This document shows positions 1-7,873 of a stretch of 24,589 nucleotides of DNA, one piece after another. The notes below the pieces were generated by a model. It was not told the origin of the DNA. It ran no database searches and worked only from the letters and a program-made list of their open reading frames with translations. This DNA comes from Mailhella sp. (lineage in GTDB: Bacteria > Desulfobacterota > Desulfovibrionia > Desulfovibrionales > Desulfovibrionaceae): contig JAFQPD010000076.1 in the NCBI GenBank assembly GCA_017411945.1, positions 1-24,589 on the forward strand, written 5' to 3'. The position numbers and the translations under genes are program-made. Numbering within the stretch: the stretch's first letter is position 1; each line of letters starts with the position of its first letter.

Positions 1-19
1 CCCCGCATCATCTCCCAGG

Positions 20-48
20 TTGACGCTTCCGCGCTGGGGACGTAAAAC
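20..48 (+). promoter_or_regulatory. Putative sigma70 promoter of the GT9 gene
   Basis: TTGACG at 20-25, a 17-bp spacer and TAAAAC at 43-48 give a good housekeeping-type promoter. It lies 27 nt upstream of the start codon at 75. The call rests on hexamer match and spacing only. Confidence 0.5.
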
Positions 49-74
49 AGGGGCAAACGCAAAGGCAGGTTTGT

Positions 75-1103
75 ATGGCAAGGTATTCCGCCACGATAAG
101 CAACGAGCACATGGTCGCAGTACGCTTCAGCTCCATGGGCGACGTGGTGCTCACCACGGGAGTCCTCCTCGACTGGCACAAAAAGCATGGAACCATGTTT
201 ACGGTGGTCACCAAAGAGGCTTTTGAACCGCTCTTTGAGAACCATCCTGCTGTCCAGAATGTCATCGGCTGCGACGATGCCGACCTGCGAGGCCAGAACC
301 AGCCCATACTCTTCCGCCGCATCATGGAGATGTACAAAGACTCTCCGCTCCTCGACCTGCACCGCAACCTGCGCACGGGAATGATGGCCCGCATCTGGCG
401 CGATGCCATCCTCATCTATAAGAAGATGTCCTTCGCCCGCCGCATCTTCCTGTGGAGCAGGGGAAGGTTCTTCGGAGAAGCCCTGAGAAAGTACAACGTT
501 CCCCAGCGTTATGCCATCGGCCTTTACGATGAAACGGAAGTTCCCGGTCCGGAAGCTCTTCGCCCCTGCATCTTCCTTTCCGAAGAGGAAAAAAGCTGGG
601 CTTCTGAAAAGCTGGCTGGCCAGCGGATGGACGGCAGCCCCCTCGTCGCCCTGCACCCCTTTGCCACGCACAGTGCCAAGAGCTGGCCCATGGACGTATG
701 GATGGAGTTCGCCGCCATGCTCCGGGAGAATGGAATACGATATTTCTGGGTGGGGCGCGGCGAAGGCCTGCCCGAAAGCGAGGCCGGACGCTCCTTCGTG
801 AACGCTACCAGCCTGCGCAAGCTCTGCGCGCTTCTCAATGGTGCGGATGCACTCGTCACCGGCGATTCCGGCCCCATGCACCTTGCTACCGCTGTAGGCA
901 CTCCTGCACTGGCCATGTTCGGCCCAACCTGCCGAGAATGGGGCTTCTTCCCCTCCGGCGAGAAAGACCGCATCATCCAGCTCGACATGCCCTGCCGCCC
1001 CTGTTCGCTCCACGGGTCTGGAGCCTGCTCCAAGGGAAACGCGTGCATCACAGGCATCACGCCTGCACTCATACTTGAAGAATTAAAAGACTTGCTGGCC
1101 TGA
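75..1103 (+). CDS. Glycosyltransferase family 9 protein (LPS heptosyltransferase-type)
   Basis: The 342-residue protein resembles ADP-heptose:LPS heptosyltransferases (WaaC/WaaF/RfaF group), which add heptose to the inner core of LPS at the cytoplasmic face of the inner membrane. The N-terminal Rossmann start VRFSSMGDVVLTT (about residues 16-28) and the C-terminal nucleotide-sugar motif GDSGPMHLATAVGTP (263-277) followed by FGPT are family hallmarks. A Cys-rich stretch near residues 312-328 is also common in the family. ATG at 75 has AGGCAGG upstream at 63-69. ATG at 111 would put the conserved MVAVRFSSMGD right at the N-terminus, as in many homologues, and is a credible alternative start. 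The gene stands alone with its own promoter and terminator, converging on comEC. The exact donor and acceptor cannot be read from the sequence. Confidence 0.88.
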   Translation: MARYSATISNEHMVAVRFSSMGDVVLTTGVLLDWHKKHGTMFTVVTKEAFEPLFENHPAVQNVIGCDDADLRGQNQPILFRRIMEMYKDSPLLDLHRNLRTGMMARIWRDAILIYKKMSFARRIFLWSRGRFFGEALRKYNVPQRYAIGLYDETEVPGPEALRPCIFLSEEEKSWASEKLAGQRMDGSPLVALHPFATHSAKSWPMDVWMEFAAMLRENGIRYFWVGRGEGLPESEAGRSFVNATSLRKLCALLNGADALVTGDSGPMHLATAVGTPALAMFGPTCREWGFFPSGEKDRIIQLDMPCRPCSLHGSGACSKGNACITGITPALILEELKDLLA

Positions 1104-1111
1104 CTGGCAGC

Positions 1112-1145
1112 ACGCCTTCCTCGCTGGACGGGGAAGGCGTTTTTT
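1112..1145 (+). terminator. Intrinsic terminator of the GT9 gene
   Basis: ACGCCTTCC (1112-1120) pairs perfectly with GGAAGGCGT (1132-1140) across an 11-nt loop and is followed by a run of T. The T-run overlaps the stop codon of the convergent comEC gene at 1144-1146. Confidence 0.8.
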
Positions 1146-3846
1146 ATGGCTGAGGTACGGGCCGGCCCAAAACATATTTTCCGTTTTTCCGCTTCCAGCA
1201 TATGCGGAACGAGCCAAGCTCAGAGGTGCTCAGAAGCGGGATGCCGCGTTCTTCCATCTCCTGCCGAACCTTTCGGCTGGGGAAACCGAAATGGCTGAAT
1301 GGAGCAGCTGATGCCAGAGCAAGCTTTGGCGCAGCTGCGTCATAGAACTTCCTGTGGAAACTGGAGGCCGCTCCATGATGCGGAAGAACGAGTGCCTCCG
1401 CTCGCAGATCCAGTCCGCTTTCCGCCAGTCTTCCCAGCGAGGAAGACTGCATGTCGCCACACAGCAATGCAAGCCCTTGGTCATTCAAGGAAACTCTCAG
1501 GGCCAGCGATGCGTCATTGCTGGACAATTCTTTTTCCGAAGGAACCGTTGCTCCGTATGGAAGCTCCGGCGCAAGGACATCGACCTTCAGTCCCTTGCCA
1601 AGCTCCAGCACGTCTCCACTCTTCAGTATCCTTTCCGGAACACCGCGCTTCCTTGCTATCTCCCTCAATGCCTTCCCCTCTCCGCCAGCGGCCCGTTTCG
1701 CCGATACCGGAGACCAGTACAGAGCGCCGACACGGAAATGTTCCAGTATCCAGCGCAGACCGCGGGCATGGTCGACATCGCAATGGCTCACGATGACGGC
1801 GTCGAGCCGAGGCAGCCTGCCTTCCGTCAGCAAAGGAGCGACTATGCTTCTGCCACAGTCGAAGAAGGGGCTGTTGCTTCCTCCGCCATCGATGAGCATG
1901 CGCCCGCCGGGGTATTCCAGCAGAACGGCCTGCCCCGCTCCTACGTCTATCATGGAAAGCGTGACACGCCTTTCAAAGGATGCCCTGATATCATCCAGCC
2001 ATTGCGGAGCCTGTCCAGCCAGCATGAAGAGCAGTCCGAAGCACAGCAGTCGTCTCAGCGAACGGCTGACAGGCTTGCGTCGGGCTCTTGTCTGGAACAG
2101 GAAAGCCATAGCCGCAAGTACCGTGCCATAGCCAAGCGAACTGAGAGGTGCAGGCCTGAAACATTGGATGAAGGGAAGGAAGCCGCCGGCATCCAGCATT
2201 TCCAGAAGGGAAAGCATGACATCGGCAGGCCATGCCGCAGCTTCGAAAAACAGCGACGACAGCCCCTGCTCCCCTGACAGCATAAGCAGGGCAAGCCCCA
2301 GGGCGGCCAGTGGCAGAGTCAGAAACGTAAGAGGCGGAAGCCACAGCAGATTCAGCCAGAAGCAAGGGCTCACCGCGCCGAAAGCGGAAACAAGTACAGG
2401 AAGAACGGCCGCTTGCGCAGCTAAGGAAACGATGACTATGGCCAGTGCCCAACGCAGAGCCTTTTTCATCCAGCGTCGATACCATATCTCGTCGAACCGA
2501 ACAGCAATACGCTCGCTGGCGGCTGAAATCATCGGCAGGCTCAGCATGATGCCCGCAACGGCAAGGACGGAAAGCTGTACCGAAAGATCGAAGACAGCCT
2601 GAGGCCATACTGCAAACAGCAGAAGGGCTGCGGAAAAGAGCGCATCGAGAGGAGCGGCAGGGCGACGTGTGCAGAGGAATACCGCACCAGCCAGCATCAT
2701 GAAGGCGGCACGCACCAGAGAAAACGGCGCTCCGCCAAGGAACAGATAGCACACCGCAAAAGGCAGTGCGGCGCAGGCAACAAACGCCTTCTTGGAAAGA
2801 TGCTGGAACAGTCGGGGCATGGCCAGCGACAGCAGGAAGACGAAAAGGACGCCGAACATCGCGGCAAGGGCCAGATGCTGGCCGGAAAGGGCAAGAGAAT
2901 GCACAAGCCCCGCTCGAGTGAAAAGATCTACAGTGCGCAGGCTTAGCCCTGAACGGTCGCCGAAGAGCAATGCTGTGAGCATAGCCTTGCCCTGCGACCA
3001 CGGCGGAAGAACCTCCGCCATGACGCTGGTCCGAACACCGGAAGAAGGAGAAGATGCGCCGCCGCTTCCTTCTCCGAACAGGCCCTCCATCTCAGAACGC
3101 CACGCCTCGCGCCGGGCAAAGGCTGGATACGTCCAGCCCGCGCCGGCATCAAAGCGGAGGAAAAGAGCCTCTCCCTTCATCCTGACGAGGCGAGCATTGT
3201 GCCACACCTCCCGGGCTGCCCAGTACGCACCGGGGCCTCTCTCCCATGCGTTGCGGCTTCCGCCCGAAGGAAAAAGGCGCAAAAGAGCCTGCACCTTCTG
3301 CCCGGTCACAGGGCGGCCATGCCTTTCCAGCGTGCCGGCATCCAGAGTCAGAGACACCAGCCCCGGAAGTTTCGCCTTCTCGTCATGAAACGCGCCTCCG
3401 GCATAGCTCTTCCTGCCGCTCTCGGAAAAGGCGAAACGAGGCGGCTTCATGGCATTGCCCATCCTTTCCGCCCTGTCAGCCCCAAAGTCTGACGGAATGC
3501 CTGTCTGCCCGACATTGCCAAGAAGCACGCGAACTCTGCCGCCGGGCAAGCCGGCCACGCTTTCGACTACTCCCTCCACAAGCACTGCCTGACGAGGCAC
3601 GGAGGTCCACGAAGGCTTGTCCGGCACTTCCGCTGCAGATATCCACGTCACCGCATAGCCAAGCAGGAAGGCCGTCAGAAGTTTCAGCGTTCGCTCTCCA
3701 AAAGGCTCTTTCCGTTCCGGCACGAAAACAAGCAGAAGGAGAAGAGCCGCTCCCAACTCCGGAGCCCGCACCGAGCAGGCCCCCGCAAGGAGCACGAGCA
3801 TCAGCATCTGGCGAAAAAGCAACGAAGGCAAACTGCTGCGGCTCAT
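1144..3846 (-). CDS. comEC: ComEC/Rec2-family DNA-uptake channel protein
   Basis: ComEC is the inner-membrane channel that passes single-stranded DNA into the cytoplasm during natural transformation. The 900-residue protein has the full domain set: N-terminal membrane segments and a soluble OB-like region, a polytopic competence domain with the LALSGQHLALAA and FSLVRAAFMML stretches, and a C-terminal metallo-beta-lactamase domain (about residue 630 on). That last domain shows VGAGQAVLLE, LIDGGG, the metal motif SHCDVDHARG (about 687-696), LLCGDM and LPHHGA. ATG at 3846 was chosen over GTG at 3867 because the GTG sits inside the hairpin behind murA; neither start has a clear Shine-Dalgarno sequence. 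Length and motifs are intact, so it looks functional, but no other competence gene except comM is in the window. It lies downstream of murA on the same strand. Confidence 0.9.
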   Translation of the reverse strand: MSRSSLPSLLFRQMLMLVLLAGACSVRAPELGAALLLLLVFVPERKEPFGERTLKLLTAFLLGYAVTWISAAEVPDKPSWTSVPRQAVLVEGVVESVAGLPGGRVRVLLGNVGQTGIPSDFGADRAERMGNAMKPPRFAFSESGRKSYAGGAFHDEKAKLPGLVSLTLDAGTLERHGRPVTGQKVQALLRLFPSGGSRNAWERGPGAYWAAREVWHNARLVRMKGEALFLRFDAGAGWTYPAFARREAWRSEMEGLFGEGSGGASSPSSGVRTSVMAEVLPPWSQGKAMLTALLFGDRSGLSLRTVDLFTRAGLVHSLALSGQHLALAAMFGVLFVFLLSLAMPRLFQHLSKKAFVACAALPFAVCYLFLGGAPFSLVRAAFMMLAGAVFLCTRRPAAPLDALFSAALLLFAVWPQAVFDLSVQLSVLAVAGIMLSLPMISAASERIAVRFDEIWYRRWMKKALRWALAIVIVSLAAQAAVLPVLVSAFGAVSPCFWLNLLWLPPLTFLTLPLAALGLALLMLSGEQGLSSLFFEAAAWPADVMLSLLEMLDAGGFLPFIQCFRPAPLSSLGYGTVLAAMAFLFQTRARRKPVSRSLRRLLCFGLLFMLAGQAPQWLDDIRASFERRVTLSMIDVGAGQAVLLEYPGGRMLIDGGGSNSPFFDCGRSIVAPLLTEGRLPRLDAVIVSHCDVDHARGLRWILEHFRVGALYWSPVSAKRAAGGEGKALREIARKRGVPERILKSGDVLELGKGLKVDVLAPELPYGATVPSEKELSSNDASLALRVSLNDQGLALLCGDMQSSSLGRLAESGLDLRAEALVLPHHGAASSFHRKFYDAAAPKLALASAAPFSHFGFPSRKVRQEMEERGIPLLSTSELGSFRICWKRKNGKYVLGRPVPQP

Positions 3847-3851
3847 AGCAC

Positions 3852-3882
3852 AGAAAAGCGCCGGCACTCATCGCACCGGCGC
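3852..3882 (-). terminator. Hairpin with short T-tract behind murA
   Basis: On the minus strand GCGCCGG (3882-3876) pairs with CCGGCGC (3864-3858), followed by TTTTCT. It lies 5 nt after the murA stop and overlaps the region where comEC translation could begin. The short T-tract suggests partial termination or attenuation between murA and comEC. Confidence 0.5.
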
Positions 3883-3887
3883 AGTTG

Positions 3888-5150
3888 TCAGTCTTCTTCT
3901 TTTATGCGGCGTATCTTTGCACCTGCGGCAGAAAGCTTTTCAACGAGATGTTCGTAGCCTCTGTCCACATGGTAGATGCGCTGGACGCGGGTCTCGCCCT
4001 CTGCGGCAAGGCCGGCCAGTACCAGAGCAGCGCCGGCACGCAGGTCCGAAGCCATGACGGGCGCGCCCATGAGCTTCGCACCACCGCTGACCATAGCTGA
4101 GGAGCCTGTCACATGGATGTCGGCCCCCATGCGCACCAGTTCCTGCACATGCATGAAGCGGTTCTCGAAGATATTCTCTTCCATGAGGCTCCCGCCTTCT
4201 GCACAGCACATGAGCACCATGAACTGAGCCTGCATATCGGTAGGAAAGCCGGGATGGGGGCGGGTGTTCACCTTCACAGCCTTGAGGCCATTTTCCCCAC
4301 ACCGGGCGAGCACGCCTTCATCGGTCTCTTCAATGACCATGCCGGCGGAGCGAAGCTTATCCACCACGGCGGACATGTCGCCGATAGGGCAGTTCTTCAG
4401 CAGAAGTTCGCCGCCGGTGACGCCAGCCGCGATGAGGAACGTGCCGGCCTCTATGCGGTCGGGCATGACGGAGTACTCACATCCGTGCAGGCGTTCTACG
4501 CCCTGTACGCGGATGACAGTACTGCCCTGCCCTTCTATCTGCGCGCCGCAGGCATTGAGGAAATTGGCAAGATCCACGATCTCAGGTTCGCGTGCCACGT
4601 TCTCAAGAACGGTCTCGCCTTCAGCAAGGCAGGCCGCCATGAGCACGTTTTCCGTACCGCCCACAGTGGGGAAATCGAAACGGATATGAGCCCCCTTCAA
4701 TCCCTCCGGGCAGCGGCCATGGATATAGCCATGCTCGAGGTCGAACTTCGCTCCCATCTTTTCCAGCGCGGCAAGATGCTGGTCCACGGGGCGGGCGCCG
4801 ATGGCACAGCCGCCGGGAAGGGAAACCTTGGCCTCGCGCTTGCGGGCCAGCAGGGGGCCAAGGCAGAGCACGGAGGCGCGCATGGTCTTCACAAGGTCAT
4901 AAGGAGCTTCAATGCTCATCTCGCCGTTCTTCACGGTAACTGCCCCATTTTCGAACGCAGACTCGCGGCCGAGGATATTGAGCAGCTTGATCGTGGTCTT
5001 CACATCCCTAAGATCTGGAACGTTAGTATACGTCACGTCGCCGTCAACGGCGATGGCAGCCATGATAATGGGCAGTGCGGCATTTTTGGAGCCGCTTACG
5101 GATATGGTGCCCTTGAGCGGAACGCCGCCCTCTATGAGAAAACTGTCCAA
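3888..5150 (-). CDS. murA: UDP-N-acetylglucosamine 1-carboxyvinyltransferase
   Basis: MurA transfers enolpyruvate from PEP to UDP-GlcNAc, the first committed step of cytoplasmic peptidoglycan precursor synthesis. The 420-residue protein has the usual family length and motifs: SGSKNAALP with Lys22, MRASVLCLGPLLAR around Arg91, and LPGGCAIGARPVDQH with the catalytic Cys at position 115, the same number as in E. coli MurA. This is the fosfomycin-alkylated, fosfomycin-sensitive form of the active site rather than the Cys-to-Asp variant. HPGFPTDMQAQ follows in the C-terminal half. The start is TTG at 5150, supported by GGAGG five bases upstream; no in-frame ATG fits the family N-terminus. It is divergent from the tRNA-His gene and upstream of comEC. 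Confidence 0.97.
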   Translation of the reverse strand: MDSFLIEGGVPLKGTISVSGSKNAALPIIMAAIAVDGDVTYTNVPDLRDVKTTIKLLNILGRESAFENGAVTVKNGEMSIEAPYDLVKTMRASVLCLGPLLARKREAKVSLPGGCAIGARPVDQHLAALEKMGAKFDLEHGYIHGRCPEGLKGAHIRFDFPTVGGTENVLMAACLAEGETVLENVAREPEIVDLANFLNACGAQIEGQGSTVIRVQGVERLHGCEYSVMPDRIEAGTFLIAAGVTGGELLLKNCPIGDMSAVVDKLRSAGMVIEETDEGVLARCGENGLKAVKVNTRPHPGFPTDMQAQFMVLMCCAEGGSLMEENIFENRFMHVQELVRMGADIHVTGSSAMVSGGAKLMGAPVMASDLRAGAALVLAGLAAEGETRVQRIYHVDRGYEHLVEKLSAAGAKIRRIKEED

Positions 5151-5206
5151 TTTTTCCTCCAGAAAAGCCGAATCGGCAGAAAATCGAGAGAGTGCTAAAA
5201 AAATGC

Positions 5207-5235
5207 TTGACCATTCCCTCGGAATAGACTAGTTA
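5207..5235 (+). promoter_or_regulatory. Putative promoter of tRNA-His
   Basis: TTGACC (5207-5212), a 17-bp spacer and TAGTTA (5230-5235) precede the tRNA by 12 nt. The -35 is strong and the -10 is weak. Confidence 0.45.
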
Positions 5236-5247
5236 TCACTCCTGCAT

Positions 5248-5324
5248 GGCGAATGTAGCTCAGTTGGCAGAGCACCTGGTTGTGGCCCAGGGGGTCGTCG
5301 GTTCAACCCCGGTCATTCGCCCCA
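5248..5324 (+). tRNA. tRNA-His (anticodon GTG)
   Basis: A full cloverleaf can be drawn. The acceptor stem GCGAATG-type arm pairs with CATTCGC, the D arm is GCTC/GAGC and the anticodon stem is CCTGG/CCAGG. The loop TTGTGGC carries anticodon GTG at 5282-5284, and the T arm holds TTCAACC. The extra G at 5248 pairs with C73 at 5321, giving the G-1:C73 identity element specific to tRNA-His. The 3' CCA (5322-5324) is encoded. It is a single-gene transcription unit with its own promoter and terminator. Confidence 0.97.
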
Positions 5325-5332
5325 TCTTTCCC

Positions 5333-5360
5333 GCCCCGGTATTGCACCGGGGCTTTTTTT
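5333..5360 (+). terminator. Intrinsic terminator of tRNA-His
   Basis: GCCCCGGT (5333-5340) and ACCGGGGC (5346-5353) form a perfect 8-bp stem with a 5-nt loop, followed by seven T. Confidence 0.92.
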
Positions 5361-5408
5361 GTACCCTTTGCACAACAGAGAGGCAAAACATCTTCCCTTC
5401 CCCGGCTT

Positions 5409-6200
5409 CTAGAGTTCCAGAGCCAGCCCCACAGGGCAATGGTCGGAACCATAGACCTCGTTCTCTATCCATGCATCGCGGATATTGTCGCGCAGCTCGG
5501 AAGAAACGAAGAAATAATCCAAACGCCAGCCAATGTTCCTCTCGCGGGCGCGGGTCTTGTACGACCACCAACTGTAGGCTCCGGCAACATCGCCATGCAC
5601 ATGGCGGAAGCTGTCCACATAGCCGGCTTCCACGAAGCGGTCCATCCAGGCGCGTTCCTCGGGCAGGAAGCCCGTATTATAAACGTTTTCCTTCGGGCGT
5701 GCGAGATCTATCTCGCGATGCGAGATATTGAAGTCGCCGCAGACCACGATGGGCTTCTCAGCCCTGAGCTCCTCAGCATAGTCGAAAAAGGCATCGAAAA
5801 AGCCCATCTTGTAGGGCACGCGCTTGAACACGCCCTTGGAAAGCTCCTCGCCGCCGTTGGGGAAATAGATATTGAAGAAGTGGAGTTCGGGAAATTCCAG
5901 ATGGACCACGCGCCCTTCGCCATGATAGTCGGGGTCCGGCAGTTCATGCTCCACGTTCAGCGGCAGGCGGCGGCTGAACACGGCCGTGCCGGAATAGCCC
6001 TTCTTCACCGTGGAGGCAGACCACCACGAATGCCAGCCTTCCGGCTCACGCTGTTCCGCAGGAATCTGGTCTGGCGAAGCCTTGGTCTCCTGCAGGCCCA
6101 CGACATCGGCCTGAGTGCGGGAAAACCATTCCCAGTCGCCCTTCTTGCTCACAGCGCGGAAGCCGTTCACATTCCACGAGACAAAACGCATAAGTGCCAT
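5409..6200 (-). CDS. xth: Exodeoxyribonuclease III / AP endonuclease (Xth family)
   Basis: This Mg-dependent enzyme cleaves DNA 5' of abasic sites and degrades 3' ends in base-excision repair. The 263-residue length and motif order are typical: SWNVNGFRA (Asn10), GLQETK (Glu38), IYFPNGG (Tyr112), CGDFNISHREIDL (Asp156, Asn158), a SWWSY stretch, WRLDYFFVS and the C-terminal GSDHCPVGLAL with the catalytic Asp-His pair (253-254). ATG at 6200 has AGAGG nine bases upstream; a second ATG three codons later is less well placed. The gene converges on the tRNA-His terminator and lies downstream of the HU-like gene, separated from it by a strong terminator, so its promoter should lie between about 6201 and 6270. 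Confidence 0.95.
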   Translation of the reverse strand: MALMRFVSWNVNGFRAVSKKGDWEWFSRTQADVVGLQETKASPDQIPAEQREPEGWHSWWSASTVKKGYSGTAVFSRRLPLNVEHELPDPDYHGEGRVVHLEFPELHFFNIYFPNGGEELSKGVFKRVPYKMGFFDAFFDYAEELRAEKPIVVCGDFNISHREIDLARPKENVYNTGFLPEERAWMDRFVEAGYVDSFRHVHGDVAGAYSWWSYKTRARERNIGWRLDYFFVSSELRDNIRDAWIENEVYGSDHCPVGLALEL

Positions 6201-6270
6201 AGCTTACAACCTCTTTCTCGGCAGAATCTACACCCCAAAGCCAGCAAGCTCAAGAGGGCAGGAAGAGCCC

Positions 6271-6300
6271 GAAAAAAAAAGGCAGACCACACGGCCTGCC
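6271..6300 (-). terminator. Intrinsic terminator of the HU/IHF-family gene
   Basis: On the minus strand an 8-bp stem (GGCAGGCC with GGTCTGCC, one G-U pair, 4-nt loop) is followed by nine T (6280-6272). It lies 22 nt after the HU-like stop codon. Confidence 0.9.
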
Positions 6301-6322
6301 TTCTTCCTGTCTTCAGAAAAAA

Positions 6323-6598
6323 TCAGTCGTTGAGATATTCCTTGAGCTCCTTGCCTGCGCGGAAGAAAGGCAGCCGCTTGGGGCTGACTTCCACACGGTC
6401 GCCGGTGCGGGGGTTGCGGCCGGCATAGGAACCATATTCCTTCACCTTGAAGCTGCCGAAACCGCGAATTTCCACACGGTCGCCTTCAAGAAGAGCGTTC
6501 TTCATGCAGTCCACGAAAGTGTTGACCACGAGGGTGGCTTCATCGAGCGAAATATTGGACTGCTCTGCGAGGTTTTTGATCAGCTCACTCTTATTCAT
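6323..6598 (-). CDS. HU/IHF-family nucleoid DNA-binding protein
   Basis: A 91-residue DNA-bending protein of the HU/IHF fold. Visible landmarks are the start MNKSELIKNLAEQ, the beta-arm base RVEIRGFGSF (about 41-50), the arm containing GRNPRTGD (about 60-67) with the intercalating Pro, and the C-terminal FFRAGKELKE. The MNKSEL start and RVEIRGFGSF resemble IHF beta, but HU and IHF subunits cannot be separated securely by eye, so no symbol is given. GGAG lies five bases before ATG 6598. It has its own promoter and a roughly 100-nt leader with two small hairpins, plus a strong terminator, so it is probably monocistronic. Confidence 0.94.
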   Translation of the reverse strand: MNKSELIKNLAEQSNISLDEATLVVNTFVDCMKNALLEGDRVEIRGFGSFKVKEYGSYAGRNPRTGDRVEVSPKRLPFFRAGKELKEYLND

Positions 6599-6620
6599 GA
6601 CTTCTCCGACATTCGAGTAT

Positions 6621-6677
6621 GCCCCGCCTCTGGGAACGGCGGGATAAACAGTGTATTTTCCGCTCAGGAACGCCTGA
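6621..6677 (-). other. Two small hairpins in the leader of the HU/IHF-family gene
   Basis: TCAGG (6664-6668) pairs with CCTGA (6673-6677) over a 4-nt loop. CCCGCC (6623-6628) pairs with GGCGGG (6638-6643). Both lie between the predicted promoter and the Shine-Dalgarno sequence. Possible mRNA-stability or translation-control elements; function not known. Confidence 0.35.
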
Positions 6678-6700
6678 ACCTTATAACAGGGTGATAAGTC

Positions 6701-6729
6701 TGTATAGCCCTAAATCACACACGTTGCAA
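6701..6729 (-). promoter_or_regulatory. Putative promoter of the HU/IHF-family gene
   Basis: Reading the minus strand, TTGCAA (6729-6724), a 17-bp spacer and TATACA (6706-6701) lie about 100 nt upstream of the start codon, just past the prfB stop. Confidence 0.45.
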
Positions 6730-6741
6730 GGCGCAAGGCCG

Positions 6742-7854
6742 CTATTTCTGCGACTGTTCGTGCCTGTAGAGCAGGTGATCGCGCAGGAAGGCGTCGATGC
6801 GGCCGTCGAGCACGGCATCCACGTCGCCAGCTTCGCAGCCGGTGCGGTGATCCTTCACCAGGCGGTAGGGCTGGAGCGTATAGGTGCGTATCTGCGAACC
6901 GAAGGCAATGGCGTCCTTGCCGGCATAGTCGGCCTGGCGGGCGGCATCGCGCTTGCTCTGCTCATAGGCGTAAAGGCGGGCCTTGAGCACGCGCATGGCA
7001 CTGTCGCGGTTGCTCTGCTGGGAACGCTGGTTCTGGCACTGGGCCACGATACCCGTGGGGATATGCGTGATGCGAACGGCGGATTCGGTCTTGTTGACGT
7101 GCTGGCCGCCCGCGCCGGAAGCGCGGTACACGTCGATGCGCAGGTCGGCTTCCTTGATCTCTATGCCCTGTATCTCACCAGCATCGGGGATGAGGTCCAC
7201 GGAAACGAAAGACGTCTGGCGCCGGCCGGAAGCGTCGAAGGGAGAAATGCGGATGAGACGATGCACGCCCTTTTCGCCGCGCAGGAGGCCGTAGGCGTTG
7301 TCGCCCTGGATGCGGATGGTCACAGACTTGATGCCCGCTTCGTCGCCGGGAAGGAGGTCGACTATCTCAGACTTGAAGCCCTGCGATTCGGCCCAGCGCA
7401 GGTACATGCGTTCGAGCATCTCGGCCCAGTCCTGCGCTTCAGTGCCGCCGGCGCCGGGGTGGATGTCGATAAGGGCATCCATATGGTCGGCCTCGCCGCT
7501 GAGGAGCACAGTCATCTCTGTCTGGGTGAGGAGCTTTTCCAGAAGGTCGGCCTGCTCATTGAGCGTTTCGAGGGCGTCTTCCTCACCTTCGCTCACGAAG
7601 CCCAGCCATTCCTGCGTTTCTTCATAGGCAGACTGCAGTTCGCGGTAACGGGCCACTTCTGCCTCCACGCGGCTCTTTTCCTTGAGCACGGGAGTCATCT
7701 TCTCCTGATCGTTCCATGCATCGGGGGCGGAAATGATCTTTTCTATCTCTTCGAGGCGGGCTTCCTTGGAAGGCAGGTCAAGGCGGCCCCAGAGGGAGTT
7801 GAACTGCTCTGCAAGGGCATTGCAGCGCGAGCGGAGTTCAGCCAGCTGTATCAT
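6742..7854 (-). CDS. prfB: Peptide chain release factor 2
   Basis: RF2 reads UGA and UAA stop codons and triggers peptide release on the ribosome. The 370-residue protein has the stop-recognition tripeptide SPF (204-206) and the catalytic GGQ loop in GAGGQHVNKTESAVRI (249-251). Both sit one residue from their E. coli positions, which separates RF2 from RF1. Most RF2 genes carry an autoregulatory +1 frameshift at an in-frame UGA at codon 26. Here the frame is open, with CTT GAC at codons 25-26 (see findings). ATG 7854 has AAGGA six bases upstream. The gene starts 19 nt after lnt and is probably co-transcribed with lptD-comM-lnt. The next gene downstream has its own promoter. Confidence 0.97.
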   Translation of the reverse strand: MIQLAELRSRCNALAEQFNSLWGRLDLPSKEARLEEIEKIISAPDAWNDQEKMTPVLKEKSRVEAEVARYRELQSAYEETQEWLGFVSEGEEDALETLNEQADLLEKLLTQTEMTVLLSGEADHMDALIDIHPGAGGTEAQDWAEMLERMYLRWAESQGFKSEIVDLLPGDEAGIKSVTIRIQGDNAYGLLRGEKGVHRLIRISPFDASGRRQTSFVSVDLIPDAGEIQGIEIKEADLRIDVYRASGAGGQHVNKTESAVRITHIPTGIVAQCQNQRSQQSNRDSAMRVLKARLYAYEQSKRDAARQADYAGKDAIAFGSQIRTYTLQPYRLVKDHRTGCEAGDVDAVLDGRIDAFLRDHLLYRHEQSQK

Positions 7855-7873
7855 GTGAGTTCCTTTTCTCTTT

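Noticed and set aside
5246..5731. 161-codon plus-strand frame running through tRNA-His and into xth antisense
   Set aside because: It starts at the tRNA 5' end and crosses a strong terminator; it is an artefact.
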